Shown here piece by piece: positions 1-5,405 of a DNA stretch of 12,028 nucleotides. The stretch lies in NCBI GenBank assembly GCA_964610205.1, contig CAZSVI010000113.1, positions 1-12,028 on the forward strand, written 5' to 3'. The stretch is from CAZSVI01 sp964610205 (GTDB lineage Bacteria; Bacillota; Clostridia; DSM-8532). The notes below the pieces were generated by a model. The model had not been told where the DNA came from. It saw nothing but the letters and a program-made list of their open reading frames with translations, and ran no database searches. Every line of letters starts with the position of its first letter. Within the stretch, counting starts at the first letter, position 1. A program made the position numbers and the translations under genes.

Positions 1-1178
1 GTGTAATGGATATGAATGATCGCGCTCTCAGACAGATTATTGTGGGACTTGGCGGAAAAGCAAACGGATATCCCCGTGAAGACGGCTTCCAGATATCTGT
101 TGCTTCTGAAATTATGGCAATTTTATGCTTATCCGACGACCTTACCGATCTGAAAGACCGTCTGGGAAAAATTATCGCAGCCTACAATCTGGAGGGCAAC
201 CTTGTAACCGCAAAGGATCTCAAAGTAGACGGAGCCATGTCGCTGTTATTAAAGGACGCTATTAAACCAAATTTGGTGCAAACTCTTGAAAATACACCGG
301 CATTCATGCATGGAGGCCCTTTCGCTAATATAGCTCACGGTTGCAACAGTGTGGCTGCCACCAGGCTTGCGCTTAAGCTTTCTGATTATGTTATCACCGA
401 AGCGGGATTTGGAGCTGATCTCGGAGCTGAAAAGTTTTTTGATATAAAATGCCGTTTCTCAGGATTAAATCCAAACGCCGTTGTTCTTGTAGCTACCGTA
501 CGTGCTTTAAAATATAACGGAGGTGTTTTAAAAAACGATCTTTCCGTGGAAAATTTGCCTGCGTTAAAAAAGGGGATTTCAAACCTTGAGAAGCATATTG
601 AAAATATAAAGAAATTTAACGTGCCTGTGTTGGTTGCTCTTAACCGCTTTGGAACCGATACGGCGGATGAAATTAATTTTATTGTTGGCTTCTGCCGTGA
701 ATTGGGTGTGGAAGTGGGCTTAAGTGAGGTCTTTTCCTACGGCGGAGACGGCGGCCTTGAACTGGCTGAAAAACTATGCCGCTTAATTGAAACCACACCG
801 TCCCATTTTAAGCCGCTCTATGACATAAATCTTTCAATAAAAGATAAGATTGGAATAATTAACCGTGAAATATACGGCGGTTGTCGGGTTATCTACACGG
901 ACACTGCTGAAAAGGCTATTCGTCAGATAGAAACAATAGGAATGGATAAAATGCCTGTCTGTATGGCAAAAACCCAGTACTCGCTTTCGGATAATCCCGC
1001 TCTTTTAGGCCGTCCTGAAAGCTTTGACTTAACGGTTCGTGATGTGCGTATTTCAGCCGGAGCCGGTTTTCTGGTAGCACTGACCGGGGATATCCTGACA
1101 ATGCCCGGACTTCCAAAGGAACCTGCGGCCAACCGGATTGACATACAACCCGACGGAACAATTACCGGACTTTTTTAA
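1..1178 (+). CDS. fhs: Formate--tetrahydrofolate ligase, C-terminal ~390 residues (5' end outside window)
   Basis: This enzyme makes 10-formyl-tetrahydrofolate from formate, THF and ATP in the cytoplasm. It feeds one-carbon metabolism and, in acetogens, the methyl branch of the Wood-Ljungdahl pathway. The reading frame is open to base 1. The family is about 556 residues long, so roughly 165 N-terminal residues, including the ATP P-loop, lie upstream of the window. Visible family blocks are the MNDRALR start of this segment, GYPREDGFQISVASEIMAIL near residues 22-41 of the visible part, the FANIAHGCNS block, ITEAGFGADLGAEKF, and a C-terminus ending in TMPGLPKEPAANRID and ITGLF, which is the usual end of the family. 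The first visible ATG is internal and is not the real start. The stop codon directly abuts that of the convergent cotS-like gene, and I see no terminator hairpin between them. Identification is secure. Whether this copy serves acetogenesis or only folate metabolism cannot be told from the window. Confidence 0.96.
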   Translation, partial: VMDMNDRALRQIIVGLGGKANGYPREDGFQISVASEIMAILCLSDDLTDLKDRLGKIIAAYNLEGNLVTAKDLKVDGAMSLLLKDAIKPNLVQTLENTPAFMHGGPFANIAHGCNSVAATRLALKLSDYVITEAGFGADLGAEKFFDIKCRFSGLNPNAVVLVATVRALKYNGGVLKNDLSVENLPALKKGISNLEKHIENIKKFNVPVLVALNRFGTDTADEINFIVGFCRELGVEVGLSEVFSYGGDGGLELAEKLCRLIETTPSHFKPLYDINLSIKDKIGIINREIYGGCRVIYTDTAEKAIRQIETIGMDKMPVCMAKTQYSLSDNPALLGRPESFDLTVRDVRISAGAGFLVALTGDILTMPGLPKEPAANRIDIQPDGTITGLF

Positions 1179-2162
1179 CTACAGCTTATCAAATCCGTCC
1201 ATAAAATGCAGGTGTGCGTCCTTTTCACTGATAACCTCTTCAATCATTGAGATGAAGTTTTTCTGCGCCCAACAGCGTTTGCTGTTATAATACCGGTTAA
1301 TGACTCTCCAGAATTTTTGGGGGAATTGAAGCATGCTCTTCATAACTCTCATCTCATCCTTCTCCAGTGGCTCTATTTTCCTGTAAACATCAAGAATTAT
1401 TTTTGCCTTTTGTATATCCCAATTGCATTTTCTCATTCGCCGTCTCAGCATATTGACAATATCATATATCTTCAATTCCAGATTACAATAATCGAAATTG
1501 ATAACCGAAGTCTTATCTCCCCTTATTAATATATTCTGATAGGAATAATCGTGATGGCATATCATTCCTTCCCTGATTGTCATTTCAACCAATTTCCCGT
1601 ATTTGGAACAATATAATGTCTCAAGGCTCAATACACCAAGTTTATAGAAATCATCGAAATTTTCAATAAAAAGATAATCAAAACCGTTCCGCTCCTTTTC
1701 AGCTTTTCTTCGCAGCTTCCGGATTTCTTCGAGACGCTTTTTGAAACAACCCGGCAGCTTCCCAAGACTGTTTGGGACATAACAGTTATCCCTTGGAGTA
1801 AACCCGTGGCTTGCCTTATGCATTAACGCCAGTGCCTCCGCAGCCTTAATCACATCACGCTCATCATCAAACTCGCATTCCCTGCCTTCAATCAGGTTAA
1901 CCATAGTATAAGTACCCTCATCTGCCTCTACGAAAGGTTGTTTACTCACCGTAAGGCAATAAGGATCAATTTGCTGAAAATTATGGTTGATCAAATGTGT
2001 TTTTGCCTGATGAATGAACTGTACGCGTTCTTTTGTGTACTGGCAAGCCTTTATGTATTTTTTCCCATGAGTCGTCTCAAGAATATATCCTGCCCGGTAA
2101 GGCTTGATACCCATAATACGAATGTTATAGCTGTTTTCAATCAATCCTTTCGTTTCCTGCAT
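1179..2162 (-). CDS. CotS/YutH-like spore coat kinase-fold protein
   Basis: The 327-residue product resembles the CotS family of spore-coat-associated proteins, which have an aminoglycoside-phosphotransferase/choline-kinase fold. Visible features are a putative ATP-binding lysine in GKKYIKA near residue 37, the Brenner-type catalytic motif HHDYSYQN at 203-210 (Asp205, Asn210), and INFDYC at 221-226. Family members usually have D-F-D at that last place, and the first Asp matches the Mg-binding Asp of APH kinases. Here it is Asn222, so activity may be altered. The length fits the family. Start: ATG at 2160-2162, preceded by a weak purine-rich stretch (GGTAGAAGAAT). It is the last gene of a minus-strand series after bofA, which suits a sporulation role. 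A sigma-E-like -10 lies about 150 nt upstream. The substrate is unknown. It could instead be another APH-family kinase, but the CotS assignment fits better. Confidence 0.82.
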   Translation of the reverse strand: MQETKGLIENSYNIRIMGIKPYRAGYILETTHGKKYIKACQYTKERVQFIHQAKTHLINHNFQQIDPYCLTVSKQPFVEADEGTYTMVNLIEGRECEFDDERDVIKAAEALALMHKASHGFTPRDNCYVPNSLGKLPGCFKKRLEEIRKLRRKAEKERNGFDYLFIENFDDFYKLGVLSLETLYCSKYGKLVEMTIREGMICHHDYSYQNILIRGDKTSVINFDYCNLELKIYDIVNMLRRRMRKCNWDIQKAKIILDVYRKIEPLEKDEMRVMKSMLQFPQKFWRVINRYYNSKRCWAQKNFISMIEEVISEKDAHLHFMDGFDKL

Positions 2163-2197
2163 ATTCTTCTACCATCCCGTCTTTGTACTCCAGATGT

Positions 2198-2275
2198 ATT
2201 CATTGCACCGATCCCCGTAGATCCAATGAGCGCTTGCGCGAATTGCGCGCCAAAACGCTGGCGTTAAAGAGCCGT
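2198..2275 (-). other. GC-rich, hairpin-forming leader segment upstream of the cotS-like gene
   Basis: This block sits in the 205-bp spacer between bofA and the cotS-like gene and is clearly richer in G+C than its surroundings. It can form two alternative perfect 5-bp hairpins that share bases: CGCCA/TGGCG at 2248-2263 and GCGCG/CGCGC at 2236-2250. A GATC/GATC pair lies nearby. Two minus-strand frames stay open across it without a convincing start or ribosome binding site. If the sigma-E-like promoter at 2319-2345 is used, the block is in the untranslated leader. It may be a structured RNA, a gene relic or chance; I do not recognise it. Confidence 0.35.
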
Positions 2276-2318
2276 ATAAAAACTAAACTTTAATATTTAA
2301 AGGTTCGTCTACTCAACC

Positions 2319-2345
2319 ATTATATGCCGGGGAAATATTGATTAT
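2319..2345 (-). promoter_or_regulatory. Sigma-E-like promoter candidate for the cotS-like gene
   Basis: Read on the minus strand, a -10-like CATATAAT (2326-2319) is preceded by 14 nt and then ATAAT (2345-2341). The mother-cell sporulation factor sigma-E prefers ATATT-like -35 and CATA-x-x-x-T -10 elements at about this spacing. The -10 also contains a perfect TATAAT, but nothing like TTGACA lies 16-18 nt upstream, so sigma-A use is less likely. It lies just past the bofA stop codon and would give a leader of about 150 nt before the cotS-like ATG. The call rests on a loose consensus and on the function of the downstream gene. Confidence 0.4.
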
Positions 2346-2367
2346 TACATAGCCTGCTAAAACCTGC

Positions 2368-2631
2368 CTATAGTAAATACTTTAGAATTATTAATAGAAT
2401 TACACCCGGTAAACCCAGAATTCCAACAATCAATGCCGAAAAAACATTTATAGAGATATGAAAATCAATGAATTGTCCCAAATAGTTTATTGCAAGAAGC
2501 ACTATGCCTCCCAGAAGGCCATTAACTAATAATTTCAAAGCAAATTTCAAAGGAACCTTCAAAACCTTACCAAAGGTAAATATAAGAATGATACCTACAA
2601 ACCAGGCAAGTAAAATATAAAATTTATTCAT
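2368..2631 (-). CDS. bofA: Pro-sigma-K processing inhibitor BofA family protein
   Basis: This 87-residue membrane protein belongs to the BofA family. In Bacillus, BofA holds the protease SpoIVFB inactive, together with SpoIVFA, in the outer forespore membrane, delaying pro-sigma-K cleavage until a forespore signal arrives. Three hydrophobic segments are visible, at about residues 3-20, 29-52 and 65-86. The conserved NGLLGG is at 37-42 and GLPGV at 73-77. I use the ATG at 2629-2631 because it has a GGGGG ribosome site 6 nt upstream. A TTG two codons earlier (2635-2637) would overlap that spacing. It lies 97 bp after yaaL on the same strand, an association also seen in Bacillus (yaaL-bofA). Many clostridia have BofA but lack a clear SpoIVFA, so the partner here is unknown. 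Confidence 0.9.
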   Translation of the reverse strand: MNKFYILLAWFVGIILIFTFGKVLKVPLKFALKLLVNGLLGGIVLLAINYLGQFIDFHISINVFSALIVGILGLPGVILLIILKYLL

Positions 2632-2697
2632 TACCAACCCCCGGATGTTTGTCCTTTACATATTCTATTCTATTCAATAAAACTGTTGTTTATGAAC

Positions 2698-2739
2698 TGC
2701 GGAATCCCTACTTATTTTACAACTCATATCAATTCCGCA
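2698..2739 (-). repeat. Inverted repeat at the yaaL 3' end, in the yaaL-bofA spacer
   Basis: A perfect 8-bp inverted repeat, TGCGGAAT (2698-2705) and ATTCCGCA (2732-2739), encloses a 26-nt AT-rich loop. Its upstream arm on the minus strand covers the last codons of yaaL and the loop begins at its stop. No T-run follows the second arm closely, so it looks less like an intrinsic terminator than like a stem for mRNA processing or 3'-end stability, separating yaaL and bofA expression. Chance is possible given the long loop. Confidence 0.4.
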
Positions 2740-3046
2740 TATTATATTTATCTCCGCTTAAACCCGTTTCCTTCGCCTTTTTCAAAAGATAGTTGTATCG
2801 TACCTGACAGGCCTTTATCCTATAAATATAATAATCAATCATATCCTCTCCTTCCGCCTGATCAAAATTCGCAACCGCATTCAACCATTCCTGACGAGCC
2901 TGCTGAATGCTCTCTTTGAGCGCATTATTATCAGAACCGGTTGCCTGAAGGTCATCTTCCTCAAAAAAATTTTTCCATACCGAAAGCTTTTTTAAGAGAC
3001 CGAGGCCTTTCATACCTGTATTCTTATATGCCGGACAACTATCCAT
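2729..3046 (-). CDS. yaaL: YaaL-like DUF2508 family protein
   Basis: This is a 105-residue soluble, helical, charged protein with the DUF2508 signature in its second half. Around residues 49-95 it has ARQEWLNAVANFDQAEG, then IDYYIYRIKACQVRYNYLLKKAKE. No biochemical function is established for the family. In Bacillus the homologue yaaL sits between recR and bofA, and here too it directly precedes bofA. Start: ATG at 3044-3046, with AGGGAG 8 nt upstream. A nearer out-of-place ATG runs into a stop after four codons, and the internal Met12 has no such site. The N-terminal dozen residues contain a lone Cys and may be variable. A 121-bp spacer separates it from prmC, so it may have its own promoter, though I could not pick one with confidence. 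Confidence 0.85.
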   Translation of the reverse strand: MDSCPAYKNTGMKGLGLLKKLSVWKNFFEEDDLQATGSDNNALKESIQQARQEWLNAVANFDQAEGEDMIDYYIYRIKACQVRYNYLLKKAKETGLSGDKYNMRN

Positions 3047-3167
3047 ATTTCATTCTCCCTTTCAGATATACATTCCACTATATTCGTATATTGAAGTATA
3101 ATCTTAAAAAGGAGTTTTTATACAGAATTATAAGAAATATTTGGTGGTAAAATCAGAATATTAACTA

Positions 3168-4016
3168 TTAATTGCCTCCGAAGACTACACGGGGAATACC
3201 GGCGAGATCGGTTAAAACCGAAACAGTAAGCCCCTTTTCCCTGAAGATGTATTCTACATTTTCAGACTGCCCCAGCCCTACCTCAACCATGACAGAACCT
3301 TTTTCATCCAAAAGCCCGGGGATTTTATCGGCAATCGCATGGTAGAAAATAAGTCCGTCATCTCCTCCGTCCAAAGCCATAACCGGTTCATATGCTCTGA
3401 CACCGGGCATCAGGTTCTTTATCTCCCTGTGCGGAATGTATGGCGGGTTTGACAAAACAAGGGAGTATGGATTTCCTGCTTTCCATTTTAAAAAATCTGC
3501 TTCAATAAAATTAATCCTGTCTGTTACCTTATATCTCTTCGCATTTAGTTCAGCCGTCTTAAGTGCCTCATCCGACAAGTCCAACGCATCAATTACCGTA
3601 TTCTTTGAATAATACGCCATACTTACGGCAATGGCTCCGGATCCTGTTCCAATATCAAGAATGCGGATACTGTGACGGTTTTCTTTCTCTTCAATCCATG
3701 AAAGCGCCTTTTCCACCAAAATCTCCGTTTCGGGCCGTGGTATGAGACAATGAGGATTAACGTGAAAATCAAGTGACATGAATTCCTGATTGCTTGATAT
3801 ATACTGGAAGGGCATGGCCTCTCCTCTTTTTTGGACAATTTCCGTGTACTTGTTTAAAATCTCAGGTAAAAGAGGTGTCTCAGGATGCGCATATAGATAG
3901 GATACATCCCTTTCAAGAAGAAAAGCCAATAAAACCCCGGCTTCTTTTGCCGGGGCCTCGATATTTCCGGCTTGCAAAAACGCGCCGGCTTTCGTTAAAG
4001 CCTCAATAATCGTCAA
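3168..4016 (-). CDS. prmC: Peptide chain release factor N5-glutamine methyltransferase (PrmC/HemK)
   Basis: PrmC transfers a methyl group from S-adenosylmethionine to the glutamine of the GGQ motif in release factors RF1 and RF2, improving termination. At 282 residues it has the normal length. The N-terminal helical domain is followed by the SAM-binding motif DIGTGSG at 121-127 and the catalytic NPPY at 190-193, the signature of amide-nitrogen methyltransferases. The start is TTG at 4014-4016, overlapping the TGA of the DUF1385 gene in a TTGA arrangement. A strong ribosome site (GAAGGTGAGG, 4021-4030) lies 4 nt upstream, so translational coupling is likely. In many Clostridia the order is rpmE-DUF1385-prmC-prfA; here rpmE is absent upstream and yaaL, not prfA, follows. 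There is no sign of damage. Confidence 0.96.
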   Translation of the reverse strand: MTIIEALTKAGAFLQAGNIEAPAKEAGVLLAFLLERDVSYLYAHPETPLLPEILNKYTEIVQKRGEAMPFQYISSNQEFMSLDFHVNPHCLIPRPETEILVEKALSWIEEKENRHSIRILDIGTGSGAIAVSMAYYSKNTVIDALDLSDEALKTAELNAKRYKVTDRINFIEADFLKWKAGNPYSLVLSNPPYIPHREIKNLMPGVRAYEPVMALDGGDDGLIFYHAIADKIPGLLDEKGSVMVEVGLGQSENVEYIFREKGLTVSVLTDLAGIPRVVFGGN

Positions 4017-4996
4017 GTAGCCTCACCTTCCAATAAAGGAGACTCCATTGTTTTTGTTTCCTCTTCCCCAATAACGGCCTTCAGTGCCGCAAGCGCAACT
4101 TCCAGTTGGGATTCATCGGGCGGTTGCGTCGTAATCTTCTGCAGCATCAGTCCGGGATAGCTGATAGCCCGGAGTGGTTTGAAACTGGTTTTCGCGGCTA
4201 GTTTAAAGATTTCATATGCAACACCCGCAACTAATGGTAATAATAACAGGCGTACAGCCATATTAACCAGGGGACTGTGCCAGCGTGCGAACGAAAACAG
4301 AAGAATACTCGTTATAATTACTACAAAAAGATATGTTGTTCCGCATCTCGGATGGAGTGTGGTATGCCCTTTCGCATTTTCAGTTGTTAATTCCTGCATA
4401 TTTTCATATGTGTAAATTGCGCTGTGCTCGGCTCCATGGTATTGAAAAACCCTTTTTATATCCTTATTTTTGGAAACAAGAAGGATATATGAAAAAAACA
4501 GCAGTATCCTTATAAGACCTTCAATAAGGTTCGCCAGAATGGAACCTCCCGATGTGCTTTTATCAAAACTGAACCACCCGGCCAACCAGTTTGGCAGCAG
4601 CATAAACAGACCTATTCCAAGAACCAACGCGATACCGACAGATAAATAAAGCATTACCTGAAAGAAGTGATCCCCAAAAATTTTTTTCAGGAATTTATCT
4701 ATTTTTGATTCTTCCTCTTCTTCAAAATCAACTTCCTCGGCGGAATTCATAAGAACCTTCATTCCGACAATCATGGATTCAAGCATGCCGACCGCACCAC
4801 GAATAACCGGAAGCTTTAAGAGAAAGAACCTTTTTGTAACCGGAATATAATCAACTGTTTCAACTACTATTTCCCCGTTTGATTTTCTGATTGCAGATGC
4901 CATCTTGTTATTTCCGCGCATCATAACGCCTTCAATTAACGCTTCTCCTCCGATATTACATTGACGCATCGGTTTTTTCCAGATTTCCTTTTCCAT
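4013..4996 (-). CDS. DUF1385 membrane protein (YqhQ-like)
   Basis: This 327-residue member of the DUF1385 family is related to Bacillus YqhQ and has no proven function. Family blocks are GGEALIEGVMMRG at 16-28 and YHGAEHSAIYTYE near 186, followed by a conserved HPRCGTTYLF. The His, Glu and Cys pattern has led to suggestions of a metal-dependent enzyme, but that is not shown. Hydrophobic segments lie at about 111-134 and 156-175, with two more in the C-terminal third (VVIITSILLFSF and VRLLLLPLVAGVAYEIF). An acidic run (EEEEE) precedes the first. I choose the ATG at 4994-4996: AAAGGG lies 6 nt upstream of it, whereas an ATG at 5000-5002 would have the site directly against it. It is co-transcribed and overlaps prmC, a pairing common in Clostridia. 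Confidence 0.93.
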   Translation of the reverse strand: MEKEIWKKPMRQCNIGGEALIEGVMMRGNNKMASAIRKSNGEIVVETVDYIPVTKRFFLLKLPVIRGAVGMLESMIVGMKVLMNSAEEVDFEEEEESKIDKFLKKIFGDHFFQVMLYLSVGIALVLGIGLFMLLPNWLAGWFSFDKSTSGGSILANLIEGLIRILLFFSYILLVSKNKDIKRVFQYHGAEHSAIYTYENMQELTTENAKGHTTLHPRCGTTYLFVVIITSILLFSFARWHSPLVNMAVRLLLLPLVAGVAYEIFKLAAKTSFKPLRAISYPGLMLQKITTQPPDESQLEVALAALKAVIGEEETKTMESPLLEGEAT

Positions 4997-5002
4997 TTGC
5001 AT

Positions 5003-5009
5003 CCCTTTC
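5003..5009 (-). promoter_or_regulatory. Ribosome binding site deciding the DUF1385 start
   Basis: GAAAGGG on the minus strand is 6 nt from the ATG at 4996 and 0 nt from the ATG at 5002. The spacing favours the inner, second ATG. Confidence 0.65.
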
Positions 5010-5069
5010 TAATATTATATGCCAGAAACCATATAATTTTATTTAAAATTGAAATCAGATATCAGAATT

Positions 5070-5098
5070 ATTATACCTTATCCTCAACAGCGTGACAA
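5070..5098 (-). promoter_or_regulatory. Sigma-A-type promoter of DUF1385-prmC
   Basis: On the minus strand TTGTCA (5098-5093) and a perfect TATAAT (5075-5070) are separated by exactly 17 nt. Transcription would start near 5063, giving a leader of about 65 nt before the DUF1385 ATG. This is among the best-formed promoters in the window and suggests housekeeping expression of the pair. Confidence 0.72.
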
Positions 5099-5137
5099 AT
5101 ATAAAATTTTTTTAAAAAATCATGTATAAAAAACCAT

Positions 5138-5226
5138 ATAAAGGTTAAACTCTTAATGACCTCACAATACATTTTGACCCCCTTTATTTTGGCTGACGCA
5201 CTTCTTGAAACGTCGGCCATTTTTTT
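5138..5226 (+). terminator. Orphan plus-strand intrinsic terminator with an upstream pairing element
   Basis: GGCTGACG (5191-5198) and CGTCGGCC (5211-5218) form an 8-bp stem with one G-U pair and a 12-nt loop, followed by a run of seven T (5220-5226). This is a textbook plus-strand terminator. No plus-strand gene lies upstream within the divergent region, and on the minus strand the hairpin is followed by A-rich sequence, so it would not serve DUF1385. Just upstream, ATAAAGG (5138-5144) can pair with CCTTTAT (5181-5187). Together these could be the 3' part of a small RNA or a regulated leader of the SLH gene 180 nt downstream. The hairpin itself is clear; its role is inference. Confidence 0.6.
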
Positions 5227-5334
5227 GTTTATAGTAATACTCTGTATACAATCTTTTTGAACTATATCAAACCGGTATAACGAATTGAATCACAATCACA
5301 GTAAGTTGAAAAAACATTTTTATCGATATAAATT

Positions 5335-5364
5335 TTGGATAATTGTTAGAATTAGGGGTAATAA
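5335..5364 (+). promoter_or_regulatory. Possible promoter of the SLH-domain gene
   Basis: TTGGAT (5335-5340) and TAATAA (5359-5364) are 18 nt apart, placing a start near 5371, about 35 nt before the ATG. Both boxes are imperfect and the region is AT-rich, so other sites are possible. The rest of 5227-5334 contains scattered AT-rich -10-like hexamers but no gene that I can support. Confidence 0.3.
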
Positions 5365-5389
5365 TTTTTATTTTATGGTACAATTAACT

Positions 5390-5396
5390 GGTGGAG
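5390..5396 (+). promoter_or_regulatory. Ribosome binding site deciding the SLH protein start
   Basis: GGTGGAG lies 9 nt before the ATG at 5406. An in-frame GTG at 5391 falls inside this site and so cannot be the start. Confidence 0.75.
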
Positions 5397-5405
5397 TTGA
5401 TCAAC

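Noticed and set aside
1938..2267. Plus-strand ORF of 109 codons over the start of the cotS-like gene
   Set aside because: Most of it is antisense to the clear CotS-like coding sequence, it lacks a ribosome site, and its tail only reflects the open GC-rich islet, reported separately.
5191..5226. Hairpin as the terminator of DUF1385 or of the SLH gene
   Set aside because: It lies upstream of both genes, and the T-run is on the plus strand, so it cannot end either of them.
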